Positions 33,321 to 42,252 of a stretch of 64,000 bases of DNA are shown one piece after another (the first letter of the stretch is position 1; each line of letters starts with the position of its first letter). Source of the DNA: Lawsonibacter sp900754605 (GTDB lineage: Bacteria; Bacillota; Clostridia; Oscillospirales; Oscillospiraceae). The DNA lies in the NCBI GenBank assembly GCA_037257225.1, contig JAYCWP010000036.1:62001-126000 (forward strand), written 5' to 3'. The notes under the pieces are model-generated. The model saw nothing but the letters and a program-made list of their open reading frames with translations. It had not been told where the DNA came from and did no database searches. A program made the translations under genes and the position numbers.

Positions 33321-35261
33321 GTGGAAAACAAGAAATTCCAACCTTATGTTCCTGCCGACAAGGTCATGCCGGAGTTTACAGCAGTATCCATTCTGCTGGG
33401 TGCTCTGCTGGCCATCATCTTCGGCGGAGCAAACGCGTATCTGGGACTGCGTGTCGGCATGACTGTGTCGGCATCCATTCCTGCGGCAGTCATTTCCATG
33501 GGCGTCATCCGCAAGGTTCTGCGGCGTGACTCCATCCTGGAAAACAACATGGTCCAGACCATCGGCTCTGCCGGTGAGTCGGTGGCTGCGGGCGCCATCT
33601 TTACCCTGCCCGCCCTGTTCATGTGGGCCAAGGAGGGGATGTGCGATACCCCCTCCATGATCACCATCGGTCTGATTGCCCTGTGCGGCGGTCTGCTGGG
33701 TGTTCTGATGATGATCCCTCTGCGCAGCGCACTGATCGTCAAGGAGCATGGTGTGCTGGGCTATCCCGAGGGCCAGGCCTGCGCCGAGGTCCTGATCGCC
33801 GGTGAAGAGGGCGGCGCCAAGGCGTCCACTGTGTTCTCCGGCCTGGGTATTGCCGCCATCTATAAGTTTGTTGCGGATGGCCTGAAGATCTTCCCCAGCG
33901 AGATCACCTATGACATCCCCGCCTACCGCGGCTCCGGTGTGGGCATTGATGTGCTCCCCGCCCTGGCCGGCGTGGGCTATATCTGCGGACCCAAGGTGTC
34001 CTCCTATCTGTTTGCCGGCGGCATCTTGGGCTGGCTGGTCATCATGCCCCTGATGGTGCTGTTTGGCGGTGACACCATTATGTTCCCCGTCACTGATATG
34101 ACCATCAGCCAGCTGGTTGATGCCCAGGGTGTTTCTGCCCTGTGGGGCAACTACCTGCGTTATATCGGCGCCGGCGCTGTGGCCTGCGGCGGTGTACTCA
34201 GCCTGGTGAAGTCTCTGCCCCTGATCGTCCGCACCTTTAAAGAGGCCATGGGCGACTACGGAAAGGGCCGGGAGGCCAGCACTCTGCGCACCGAGCAGGA
34301 TCTGCCTATGAAGCTTGTCCTGCTGGGCGTGCTTCTCATTGCGGTGGTCATGTGGCTGCTGCCCGCCATCCCCCTGAACTTCTTCACGGCCCTGATCGTG
34401 ATTGTGTTCGGCTTCTTCTTCGCCACTGTCTCCTCCCGGATGGTGGGCCTGATCGGCTCCTCCAACAACCCGGTGTCCGGCATGGCCATTGCCACCCTGT
34501 TGATCTCCACCATGCTGCTGAAGGCTACTGGCAACGATGGCATCCAGGGCATGATCGCAGCCATTGTCATCGGCGGCATCATCTGCGTCATTGCCGCCAT
34601 CGCCGGCGACACTTCCCAGGATCTGAAAACTGGCTTCCTGGTGGGTGCTACCCCCAGAAAGCAGCAGATGGGTGAGATGATCGGTGTTGCGGTCTCTGCT
34701 GTGGTCATCGGTGCCATTCTGTACCTGCTGAGCATGGCTTGGGGCGGTTATGGCTCCGACGATCTGCCGGCTCCTCAGGCGATGCTGATGAAGATGATCG
34801 TAGAGGGTGTTATGGGTGGCAACCTGCCCTGGAACCTGGTGTTCACCGGTGTATTCATCGCCATCGTGGTGGAGATCCTGGGCATCCCCGTGCTCCCCTT
34901 TGCCATTGGCCTGTATCTTCCCATCTACCTGTCCGTGCCCATGATGCTGGGCGGCGCGCTGCGCTGGTACCTGGAGAAGCGTAAGTGCGGCTCTGAGAAG
35001 GAGAAGAACGACGCTGTGCAGTCCGGCGTGCTCTATTCCTCCGGCCTCATCGCCGGCGAGGGCATTGTTGGTATCCTGCTGGCCGTTCTGGCGATCATCC
35101 CTGCTGGCTTGGATGCTGCCGGCAAGGAGCTGTACTTCAGCGATAAAATCAACCTCAGCGGTGTGTTCAGCATCGGCAGCATTGGCGGCCTGGTGTGCTT
35201 CGCTGGGATCCTGCTGACCATCTACTTCTTCGCAACCAAGGACAGCAAGAAGTCCAACTAA
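33321..35261 (+). CDS. OPT-family oligopeptide transporter
   Basis: 646-residue membrane protein with about 15 helices, of the bacterial OPT family for di-, tri- and oligopeptides. The start region VENKKFQPYVPADKVMPEFTA and GGANAYLGLRVGMTVSASIPAAVI (in parts) fit; NPVSGMAIATLL and GTAIGLYLPIYLSVPMMLGG-like (FAIGLYLPIYLSVPMMLGG) segments are also conserved. The start is set at a GTG at 33321; an upstream GTG at 33258 would add 21 polar residues. GC-rich, smooth codon use suggests strong expression. It is followed by a PqqD-like gene, an unknown gene and pepD, so imported peptides may be cleaved by PepD. Confidence 0.92.
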   Translation: MENKKFQPYVPADKVMPEFTAVSILLGALLAIIFGGANAYLGLRVGMTVSASIPAAVISMGVIRKVLRRDSILENNMVQTIGSAGESVAAGAIFTLPALFMWAKEGMCDTPSMITIGLIALCGGLLGVLMMIPLRSALIVKEHGVLGYPEGQACAEVLIAGEEGGAKASTVFSGLGIAAIYKFVADGLKIFPSEITYDIPAYRGSGVGIDVLPALAGVGYICGPKVSSYLFAGGILGWLVIMPLMVLFGGDTIMFPVTDMTISQLVDAQGVSALWGNYLRYIGAGAVACGGVLSLVKSLPLIVRTFKEAMGDYGKGREASTLRTEQDLPMKLVLLGVLLIAVVMWLLPAIPLNFFTALIVIVFGFFFATVSSRMVGLIGSSNNPVSGMAIATLLISTMLLKATGNDGIQGMIAAIVIGGIICVIAAIAGDTSQDLKTGFLVGATPRKQQMGEMIGVAVSAVVIGAILYLLSMAWGGYGSDDLPAPQAMLMKMIVEGVMGGNLPWNLVFTGVFIAIVVEILGIPVLPFAIGLYLPIYLSVPMMLGGALRWYLEKRKCGSEKEKNDAVQSGVLYSSGLIAGEGIVGILLAVLAIIPAGLDAAGKELYFSDKINLSGVFSIGSIGGLVCFAGILLTIYFFATKDSKKSN

Positions 35262-35278
35262 GCGTTGCGTTTCCCACG

Positions 35279-35313
35279 ACCGGGCTGTATACTTTTGTAT
35301 GCAGCCCGGTTTG
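35279..35313 (+). terminator. Hairpin after the OPT gene
   Basis: ACCGGGCTG pairs with CAGCCCGGT around a GTATAC-like inner repeat and TTTT loop, followed by only three T. Probably a partial terminator, with some readthrough into the PqqD-like gene. Confidence 0.6.
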
Positions 35314-35334
35314 GGCCAATATAGGAGAATTTTT

Positions 35335-35694
35335 ATGGCAAAGAAGAAGGAAAACTATCTGGACTTCGTCCCTGTGATCAATGGGCAGAACACTTGGGAT
35401 CAGGGAGAGGACGGAGTGGTGACCATCCACATGGTAAACCGGGGCTTTTATAATACTTTGGCCCAGAAGCTGTTTCACACGCCCAGAGTGAGCCACATCA
35501 AGCTGGATGAGTACGGCAGCTTCCTCTGGATGCGGATCGACGGCATCAAGACAGTGGGGCAACTGGCTCTGGAGTTGAAAGAGGCTTATGGGGAGAAGGC
35601 GGAGCCGCTGTATGATCGGCTGGTGAAATATATGCAAATTCTGCACAACAACCGCTTTATCCTGTTTGAGGGAAGGGATCGGGTGAAGGCATGA
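35335..35694 (+). CDS. PqqD-family protein
   Basis: 119 residues. The fold of PqqD (RiPP recognition element) is seen in LDEYGSFLWMRIDGIKTVGQLALELKEAY (in parts), with the SKLxDxxGxFLW-type motif here as IKLDEYGSFLWM. PqqD proteins normally escort peptides to radical SAM enzymes, but none is encoded here. The start is set at ATG with TAGGAG upstream. The gene overlaps the next one by four bases, so the two are coupled. The combination with OPT and PepD suggests a peptide-linked role. That remains speculative. Confidence 0.82.
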   Translation: MAKKKENYLDFVPVINGQNTWDQGEDGVVTIHMVNRGFYNTLAQKLFHTPRVSHIKLDEYGSFLWMRIDGIKTVGQLALELKEAYGEKAEPLYDRLVKYMQILHNNRFILFEGRDRVKA

Positions 35695-36035
35695 ACTTTG
35701 GACAGATCGTGCTGGGGATCCTTTTGTTTGCCCTGGTTACCGCTGTTCTGTATGTCTGGGGATTGAAGAAAAGCATCACACAGGAGGCGGACTTGGAGCG
35801 GATCCTGCTGAACAAGTGCGCGGGCGCTGTGGTAAAATATCTCCGAAAGCACGGAAGCATCACCCAAAAGGAAATCCCGCCCCTGATCCAGGGGGTCAGA
35901 GCCGGGATGTTCTGGTCAAAAAACCGTATCCGCGTACAGGATCCGGTCGCCGTTGCCCCTAAGCTAGTCCGCTACATGTTGGAACAGCAGCTTTTGGAGG
36001 ATGCGGGCGGCCTGCGTTATCGATTGAAAGAGTAA
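35691..36035 (+). CDS. Unknown small membrane-anchored protein
   Basis: 114 residues, not recognised. An N-terminal membrane helix (about residues 5-24, FGQIVLGILLFALVTAVLYV) is followed by a soluble domain with basic helices and a possible winged-helix-like end (VRYMLEQQLLEDAGGLRYRLKE in part). It overlaps the PqqD-like gene by ATGA and is 26 bases from pepD. It may work with the PqqD-like protein at the membrane, by context only. Confidence 0.7.
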   Translation: MNFGQIVLGILLFALVTAVLYVWGLKKSITQEADLERILLNKCAGAVVKYLRKHGSITQKEIPPLIQGVRAGMFWSKNRIRVQDPVAVAPKLVRYMLEQQLLEDAGGLRYRLKE

Positions 36036-36061
36036 GAATTTTGGAGAGGAGTTTCAGAATT

Positions 36062-37501
36062 ATGAACGTATTGGAGCATTTGGAGCCTAAGAGCGTATTT
36101 CGCTTTTTCGAGGAGATGTGCGCCATTCCTCACGGCTCCCGGAATACCAAGGCCGTCAGTGACTGGTGCGCAGACTTTGCACGGACCAGGGGCTTGGAGT
36201 ACCACCAGGATGGAGATAACAATATTATCATCATTAAGGAGGCTACGCCCGGTTATGAGGCTGCTCCGCCGGTGATCCTTCAGGGACACATGGATATGGT
36301 CTGCGAGCAGACTGCAGACTGCCAAAAGGACATGAGCCGGGAAGGGCTGGACTTGGCAGTGGATGGAGACTTTGTCTATGCCAAGGACACAACGCTTGGA
36401 GGAGATGACGGTATCGCTATCGCTATGGCCCTGGCCCTGCTGGATGCAGAGGACCTGCCCCATCCTCGGCTGGAGGCGGTATTTACGGTGGACGAGGAGA
36501 TCGGTCTGCTGGGGGCTGCCTCCATCGATGTGGCACCGCTGAAGGGGCGGCAGATGCTGAATTTGGATTCGGAGGCGGAGGGCATCTTTACCGTCAGCTG
36601 TGCCGGAGGAAATACCAGTGCCTGTCGGCTTCCCCTGACCCGTGCCCCCTTTGATGGGGCGGGTGTGACCATTGCGGTGGGTGGACTGACCGGAGGACAC
36701 TCCGGGGCGGAGATCCACAAGGGCCGTGCCAATGCCAATGTACTCATGGGACGTATCCTCCGAGCGGCGGCCCGGCGGACAGAACTGCGGCTAATGCGGG
36801 TGGACGGCGGCCTGAAGGACAACGCCATCCCCGTGGCCTGCACAGCTCAGGTTGTGGCGGCAGATCCTCAGGCGGTGTTGGATGCTGTCCGGGAGATGGA
36901 GGCTGCGCTGACTAATGAGTACCGCGTCACCGATCCGGCGCTCTGGATCCGGGCGGAGCAGTCTACTGCGGTGGAGCAGCCTATGGACGAGCGTTCGACC
37001 CGGCATGTCCTGTGTATGCTGACCTGTTTGCCAAATGGGGTGCAGGCGATGAGTGCGGAGATTCACGGCCTGGTGCAGACCTCTCTGAACTTGGGGATTC
37101 TGGTGACAGAGGAGACTTCTCTGCGGGCCTCTTTCTGTGTGCGCAGTTCGGTGGACTCCCAGCGGGAGATGCTTAAGGATCGGCTGGCCTGCCTGATGGA
37201 GGAATTGGGCGGAACCGTGGAGTTTGTTGGAGATTATACCGGCTGGCAGTATCGGGAGGAATCTCCGCTGCGGGAACGGATGGCGGATGTGTTCCGGGAG
37301 CAGTACGGAAAAGATCCAAAAATCGAGGCCATCCACGCCGGGCTGGAGTGCGGCGTCTTTGCCGGCAAGCTGCCCGAGCTGGACTGTGTTTCCGTTGGCC
37401 CGGACCTGTTTGAGATCCACACCCCCCGGGAGCGGTTGAGCATCTCCTCGGTGCAGCGGATCTGGAACTTTGTGGTCGAGGTGCTCAAACGATCCAAGTG
37501 A
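36062..37501 (+). CDS. pepD: Aminoacyl-histidine dipeptidase PepD
   Basis: 479-residue M20-family zinc dipeptidase that cuts Xaa-His and other dipeptides in the cytoplasm. Metal motifs are LQGHMDMVCEQ (His/Asp), TLGGDDGIAIAMALAL, VDEEIGLLGA and LDSEAEGIF. The C-terminal HAGLECGVFAGKL carries the last ligand histidine. The start is set at ATG 36062 after GAGGAG; a TTG at 36041 would add seven residues. The length equals the E. coli enzyme. It sits last in a run from the OPT transporter, which fits use of imported peptides. Confidence 0.95.
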   Translation: MNVLEHLEPKSVFRFFEEMCAIPHGSRNTKAVSDWCADFARTRGLEYHQDGDNNIIIIKEATPGYEAAPPVILQGHMDMVCEQTADCQKDMSREGLDLAVDGDFVYAKDTTLGGDDGIAIAMALALLDAEDLPHPRLEAVFTVDEEIGLLGAASIDVAPLKGRQMLNLDSEAEGIFTVSCAGGNTSACRLPLTRAPFDGAGVTIAVGGLTGGHSGAEIHKGRANANVLMGRILRAAARRTELRLMRVDGGLKDNAIPVACTAQVVAADPQAVLDAVREMEAALTNEYRVTDPALWIRAEQSTAVEQPMDERSTRHVLCMLTCLPNGVQAMSAEIHGLVQTSLNLGILVTEETSLRASFCVRSSVDSQREMLKDRLACLMEELGGTVEFVGDYTGWQYREESPLRERMADVFREQYGKDPKIEAIHAGLECGVFAGKLPELDCVSVGPDLFEIHTPRERLSISSVQRIWNFVVEVLKRSK

Positions 37502-37542
37502 CGCCTAGAGGTGCTAGGAACCATATCATAGAATAAAATGAT

Positions 37543-37578
37543 AGACCGGGGAGCGCATCAGCGCTCCCCGGTCTGTTT
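37543..37578 (+). terminator. Terminator between pepD and the convergent glycerate kinase gene
   Basis: AGACCGGGGAGCGC pairs with GCGCTCCCCGGTCT around ATCA, followed by GTTTG. A very stable 14-bp stem with a short T-run, shared by both convergent genes. Confidence 0.75.
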
Positions 37579-37590
37579 GAGATTCCTCAA

Positions 37591-38823
37591 TCAGCCCTTC
37601 AGCAGGACAACAGCAACGTCATTTACATTGGTACCAGTAGGACCGGTGCGGATTAGGCCGTCTACTTTCCCCAGAGCATGGTAGGCATCATTGTCTGCCA
37701 GGACTTGGTGGATGCTCAGGCCGGCCTGGGCCAGCTTGTTCTGGGTCTGACCGTCCACGATGCCGCCGGCGGCGTCTGTTGGGCCATCTGTTCCGTCAGA
37801 ACCCAAAGAGAAAATCAGGGCGTTATCCATGCCGGAGATTCCTTCAGCGGCAGAAAGAGCCAGTTCCTGATTGCGTCCGCCCAATCCTTTTCCAGTAAGA
37901 AGGACCACGGTCTCACCTCCAGCCAGAAAGGCCAGGGAGCGCCCGTCCTGCCCGTGGGTCCGGGCGATGGCTGACAGGAAGGAGCCAGCCTCTCGGGCCT
38001 GGCAGCAGAGTTGGTCAGTGAGGATATGGGTCTCATAGCCCAGCCGCTGGCATACAGCGGCGGCGGCGGAGCAGAGCTCACGCACACTTCCGGTGATGAT
38101 CGTCTCTACATTGTCCAGTTCCTTGGGGGTCTCCTGGTCTAACAGGGCGAGAGCCTGATCGGACAGCGGAAGTTGATATTTCTCTGCGATGGCCCGGGCC
38201 TGGACGCTGGTGGAGTGATCTGGATACGCGGGGCCGGAGGCGATCATGTCCAGGGGATCCCCCAGAATGTCGGACAGAACGATGGAATAGACCTGGGCCG
38301 GGGCGCACAGCTGAGCGAAGCGGCCACCCTTCACCGCAGACAGGCGCTTGCGAATGGTATTCATCTCCACAATGTCTGCCCCGCAGGCCAGCAGGGCGCT
38401 GGTGAGCTGGGCTAACTCCTCTGCGGGGATCAGAGGACTCTCAAACAGGGCAGAGCCGCCGCCGGAGACCAACAGGACTACGGTGTCCTGGGGGTTAAGA
38501 TCCTGAACCAGTTCCATAGCGGCGCGAGTCCCCTGGAAGGAGCCTTCATCAGGTACTGGATGCCCACCTTCAAAGATCTGGCAGTGTGGGATCTCCCCTT
38601 GACTGTGGCCGTGTTTGGTGACTACCACTCCCTGCTCCAGTCTGGAGCCTAGTAGTTCAGCGGCACAATGGGCCATCTGCCAGGCGGCTTTGCCTAGGGC
38701 AACTAAAAAGATGCGCCCGGAGCCGAACTCCTTTCCCTCCAGGGCACGGCGTACCGCCTGATCGGGCAGGCAGGCCTCCAGTGCGCCGTGAATGATTTCT
38801 TGGGCATCGGTATAAATGGACAT
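37591..38823 (-). CDS. Glycerate 2-kinase (MOFRL/DUF4147 type)
   Basis: 410 residues. Phosphorylates D-glycerate to 2-phosphoglycerate, which feeds glycolysis. The N-terminal domain has FLVALGKAAWQMA, VVVTKHGHSQGE, FEGGHPVPDE and VLLVSGGGSALF. The C-terminal MOFRL region has SLAFLAGGETVVLLTGKGLGGRNQELAL (in parts) and SDGTDGPTDAAGGIVDG. The start is set at ATG with AAAGGAGG upstream. It lies downstream of the CdaR-type regulator and across from a hydroxyacid dehydrogenase, which together form a glycerate module. Confidence 0.93.
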   Translation of the reverse strand: MSIYTDAQEIIHGALEACLPDQAVRRALEGKEFGSGRIFLVALGKAAWQMAHCAAELLGSRLEQGVVVTKHGHSQGEIPHCQIFEGGHPVPDEGSFQGTRAAMELVQDLNPQDTVVLLVSGGGSALFESPLIPAEELAQLTSALLACGADIVEMNTIRKRLSAVKGGRFAQLCAPAQVYSIVLSDILGDPLDMIASGPAYPDHSTSVQARAIAEKYQLPLSDQALALLDQETPKELDNVETIITGSVRELCSAAAAVCQRLGYETHILTDQLCCQAREAGSFLSAIARTHGQDGRSLAFLAGGETVVLLTGKGLGGRNQELALSAAEGISGMDNALIFSLGSDGTDGPTDAAGGIVDGQTQNKLAQAGLSIHQVLADNDAYHALGKVDGLIRTGPTGTNVNDVAVVLLKG

Positions 38824-38862
38824 AGCGGCTCCTCCTTTAATTATCATACATGTCTCTCCTGG

Positions 38863-40014
38863 TCAGCCGCCTTCTTCCCGGGGAGAGGACAGACAGGCCA
38901 GATACAGTAGGACGGATCCCCGTGGGTCCCGGATGCTGTATCCGGTGAGCGCCTGGATCCGTTGTAAATGGTAATGTACGGTGTTTTTGTGGACATACAG
39001 AGTATCAGCCATCTGCTTGACATCCCCGTGGCATTGAAAATAGAGCAGGACGGTACTGCGGATGCTCTCTCGCTCTTCTGGAGTGCAGCTGGAAAAAACC
39101 AGAGATACCAGATCCCGCCGAATATCCGGGGCAATACTGTCGGCGAGAAATTCCAGTGAGACCTCGTCGTAACGCAGGACACGCCTGCCGCCGTCTGTGC
39201 GGGCTGTCTGACTGGCGGTCCGCGCTTCCTGATAGCAGCGGCGGATCTCCAGCCCGCGTCGGCCATCCGCGCTCATGCCGCCGCACACTGCGGCTTGATA
39301 GGCTCCCTCCAGTTCACTGCGGATCTGGTTGACACAGGCTAGAACCTCGTAGCGGTTTCGGTCGGGGAACAATAACAGGATCCTCTGATTGATCACCGCA
39401 CACAAACTATTGGGGTGAGAACTCAGATAGGGGCGGATGTGTTTCAGAAAGAGGGCGTTGCGCATCTCTTGGGGGGATGCACCGGCCTGTCCGGGGCTGA
39501 GAGGCTCCAGTACCTCCAGGATCACTACGGTCCAGCGGGAGGTAATGTCGATCCCCAGCATATTGCCGCGCAGCTCCAATTCTGCCTGATCGGAATCCTC
39601 GGAGAAGAGCCACCGCTCGATGAAACACTGGCGGGCGCTGTCTAACAGGTCCTCCTGGGCCTGGCGCCGGGCGTCCCGCACCATGATCTCTGTCATGCGT
39701 TTAAGGATGGCCCCCAGAGCGCCCACCTCATCTGGATTGCCAGTGATTCCGATGACACCGACCGTTTCTCCATCCAGCTGGATAGGAAGGTTGACACCTG
39801 GACGGATGCCGCCGGGGTGACAGTCCTCCTGAACGGTCAGCCGGGATAAATTTCGGGATAGGACCTGACAGGCCCCCTCATGCCGCTGCCCAACACGGTC
39901 CGGGTCTGTGCTGGCAAAGATAGTTCCCGTGCCGTCCATAATGTTGATGTCGTGACCTGTGATTTCCTTCATCTCGCGGACGATGGAAGAGGCTGCTGCT
40001 TCTGAAATAAACAT
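38863..40014 (-). CDS. CdaR-type sugar-diacid/glycerate regulator
   Basis: 383 residues. The N-terminal diacid-recognition domain (about 1-135) has DINIMDGTGTIFASTDPDRVGQ (in parts) and PIQLDGETVGVIGITG. The middle is GGDEF-like, and the C-terminus is a PucR-type helix-turn-helix with MADTLYVHKNTVHYHLQRI. CdaR of E. coli activates glucarate and glycerate genes. Here it is divergent from the dehydrogenase and before the glycerate kinase, so it most likely controls both. The ligand is inferred to be glycerate or a diacid. Confidence 0.92.
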   Translation of the reverse strand: MFISEAAASSIVREMKEITGHDINIMDGTGTIFASTDPDRVGQRHEGACQVLSRNLSRLTVQEDCHPGGIRPGVNLPIQLDGETVGVIGITGNPDEVGALGAILKRMTEIMVRDARRQAQEDLLDSARQCFIERWLFSEDSDQAELELRGNMLGIDITSRWTVVILEVLEPLSPGQAGASPQEMRNALFLKHIRPYLSSHPNSLCAVINQRILLLFPDRNRYEVLACVNQIRSELEGAYQAAVCGGMSADGRRGLEIRRCYQEARTASQTARTDGGRRVLRYDEVSLEFLADSIAPDIRRDLVSLVFSSCTPEERESIRSTVLLYFQCHGDVKQMADTLYVHKNTVHYHLQRIQALTGYSIRDPRGSVLLYLACLSSPREEGG

Positions 40015-40213
40015 ACCGCACCACCATTTGTATGATAGACAAAAATATTAAAATAAATTTAGATTTTGTACAAGACAGATTCCGTTATCATGTAGTATAA
40101 GCAAAAAAAACTGGGCTGTAAAGTGATTTTTTAGAGAACCAGCGGCCCAGGGACAAAAAGCAAAATTAGAACAAAGAACAAAGAACACCATATAAAATAA
40201 GGAGGCTGCTGCA
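40015..40213. promoter_or_regulatory. Divergent control region of the glycerate module
   Basis: An AT-rich 199-base gap. Candidate -10 boxes are TAGTAT (40093-40098) and TATCAT (40086-40091) for the dehydrogenase and TATCAT on the minus strand (40032-40037) for the regulator, all without a good -35. Weak -35 elements suit a promoter that needs an activator. AAGGAGG at 40200-40206 is the dehydrogenase RBS. Confidence 0.4.
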
Positions 40214-41179
40214 ATGAAAATCGTAGTGCTGGATGGTTATACAGAAAATCCTGGCGACCTGAGCTGGGATCAGCTGAGTTCTATGGGGGAACTGACGGTC
40301 TATGACCGGACCTCCTATGTGGAGGACCCCATCATCGCGGAGCGGATCGGTGACGCAGAGGTGGTCGTCACTAACAAGACCCCCATTTCCAAGGAGACCA
40401 TGGACAAGTGCCCCAATTTGAAGCTGATTGCCTTCTTGGCCACCGGCTACAATGTGGCCGACTACAACTACGCCAAGGAGAAGGGAATCCTGGTGTGCAA
40501 CGTGCCTACCTATGGCACTGCCTGTGTGGGCCAGTATGCCATTGCTTTGCTGCTTGAGGTGTGCCACCACATCGGCCATCACGACAAGACTGTCCATGAG
40601 GGCAAATGGGCCAATCACATCGACTGGTGCTACTGGGATCACCCCCTCATTGAGCTGGACGGCAAGACTGCTGGCATCATTGGCTTTGGCCGCATCGGCC
40701 AGACCACTGGCCGTATCGCCAAGGCTCTGGGCATGAAGGTGCTGGCCTATGACTTGTATCCCAACGATTCCGGTAAGGCGATTGCTGAGTATGTGGATCT
40801 GGATACCCTGCTGGCCAAGTCTGATGTAGTATTCCTCCACTGCAACCTGACCCCCGAAAACGAAAAGATGATCAACAAGGCCAACATCGCCAAGATGAAG
40901 GATGGGGCCATCCTGATCAACAACTCCCGCGGCCAGCTCATTGACGAGCAGGACGTGACCGATGCACTGAAGTCCGGCAAGCTGGCGGCTGCCGGCCTGG
41001 ATGTGGTATATACCGAGCCGATCCGTGCGGATAACCCCCTGCTGACCGCTCCCAACTGTATCATCACTCCCCATATGTCCTGGGGCGCCAAAGAGGCACG
41101 CCAGCGCATCATGGACTGCACGGCGGATAACATCCGTGCCTATCTGGACGGTGCACCCATCCATGTCGTGAACTCCTGA
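40214..41179 (+). CDS. D-2-hydroxyacid dehydrogenase (hydroxypyruvate reductase/glycerate dehydrogenase type)
   Basis: 321 residues. NAD(P)-dependent reductase of the D-isomer family. The nucleotide loop is GFGRIGQTTG, with catalytic Arg in INNSRGQLIDE, Glu in YTEPIRADNP and His in PHMSWGA. The tail fits glycerate dehydrogenase, which interconverts hydroxypyruvate and D-glycerate. The start follows AAGGAGG by seven bases. With the kinase it forms a route hydroxypyruvate - glycerate - 2-phosphoglycerate. The gene's even codon use suggests high expression. Confidence 0.9.
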   Translation: MKIVVLDGYTENPGDLSWDQLSSMGELTVYDRTSYVEDPIIAERIGDAEVVVTNKTPISKETMDKCPNLKLIAFLATGYNVADYNYAKEKGILVCNVPTYGTACVGQYAIALLLEVCHHIGHHDKTVHEGKWANHIDWCYWDHPLIELDGKTAGIIGFGRIGQTTGRIAKALGMKVLAYDLYPNDSGKAIAEYVDLDTLLAKSDVVFLHCNLTPENEKMINKANIAKMKDGAILINNSRGQLIDEQDVTDALKSGKLAAAGLDVVYTEPIRADNPLLTAPNCIITPHMSWGAKEARQRIMDCTADNIRAYLDGAPIHVVNS

Positions 41180-41200
41180 TCAAATGAATCAGAAAATATG

Positions 41201-41244
41201 AAACGGCCCCTGGCTCCGTATAATTCGGAGCCAGGGGCCGTTTT
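41201..41244 (+). terminator. Terminator after the hydroxyacid dehydrogenase
   Basis: AAACGGCCCCTGGCTCCG pairs with CGGAGCCAGGGGCCGTTT around TATAATT, followed by T. Confidence 0.9.
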
Positions 41245-41334
41245 GTGGTTTGACTTTGAGGGGGAGAGGAGACGTTTGTCCGGGGTATATGGACTAGCAT
41301 AGGCAGAATACAGTGGGACAGGAGGTGGCGCATC

Positions 41335-42030
41335 ATGTTTTCTCCAGTGATTTACCTGATGATGCATAGTTTGTTTTTTACGCTGAGGTTGTCAGGCGGA
41401 GGGGGATCCTTCCCACGGCCGCTGAAGCCAGAAGAGGAAAAGCAGTATCTAGAGCGGTGTGCGGCGGGCGACTTGGAGGCCCGGAACATTTTGGTGGAGC
41501 ATAACCTGCGGTTGGTGGCCCATATCGTGAAAAAGTACTACGCACAGACCGGAGATCAGGACGATCTGATCTCCATTGGAACCATCGGCCTGATCAAGGG
41601 AATCTCTACATTTAAAGCGGATAAAAATGTACGCTTGGCAACCTATGCCAGTCGGTGCATTGAAAATGAGATTCTGATGCATTTCAGGTCTCAGCGAAAA
41701 CTCCAGGGCGAGGTCTCGCTGACCGAGACACTGGAGAGTGGTGGAGATGGAAACTCCCTGTCGCTGATGGATGTGCTTGCGGTGGATGATGACCTGCTGG
41801 AGGAGTTGGATACACGGGATGCCTGCCGCAAAGTTCGTCAATGTGTCCAAACTTGTCTGACCCCAAGAGAGCGGATGGTTGTCACAATGCGATATGGGCT
41901 GGATGACCGTCCACCACGCACGCAGCGGGAGATTGCGGGCCGTTGCGGGATCAGCCGCTCCTATGTATCGCGAATCGAAAAGCGGGCACTGGAAAAACTG
42001 GGAAAAGAGATGGAGGGATGGGAGCCATAG
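41335..42030 (+). CDS. sigK: Sporulation sigma factor SigK
   Basis: 231-residue sigma-70 family protein. The N-terminal stretch MFSPVIYLMMHSLFFTLRLS looks like the membrane-linked pro-sequence of pro-sigma-K. Region 2 has HNLRLVAHIVKKYY, DDLISIGTIGLIKGI and YASRCIENEILMHF. Region 4 has LTPRERMVVTMRYGL and CGISRSYVSRIEKRALEKL. The gene is continuous, without the skin-type interruption found in some Bacillus and Clostridium strains. SigK drives late mother-cell genes, so the organism can probably sporulate. RBS: GGAGGTGGCG. Confidence 0.94.
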   Translation: MFSPVIYLMMHSLFFTLRLSGGGGSFPRPLKPEEEKQYLERCAAGDLEARNILVEHNLRLVAHIVKKYYAQTGDQDDLISIGTIGLIKGISTFKADKNVRLATYASRCIENEILMHFRSQRKLQGEVSLTETLESGGDGNSLSLMDVLAVDDDLLEELDTRDACRKVRQCVQTCLTPRERMVVTMRYGLDDRPPRTQREIAGRCGISRSYVSRIEKRALEKLGKEMEGWEP

Positions 42031-42167
42031 AGGAATCTTTTGAGTGAATAAAAATGCAAGAAGCATTGCATATAAAGTGAAGAAAAAGTAAAAACCGTTA
42101 AAATACTAACGATTTTTTGCATTATAAATGAGATTGTGCAAAATATATGCTTTTGAGAAAAAGAACC

Positions 42168-42196
42168 TTGCATTTTTGGGGTAAATATACTATAAT
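42168..42196 (+). promoter_or_regulatory. Promoter of the TAXI-TRAP operon
   Basis: -35 TTGCAT (42168-42173), 17-base spacer, consensus -10 TATAAT (42191-42196). The upstream region is AT-rich and may act as an UP element. Confidence 0.8.
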
Positions 42197-42252
42197 AAGC
42201 CTGCAAGTACAGTTCCCCAGCAAATCACATTTTTGAATTGGAGGAATCAGTA

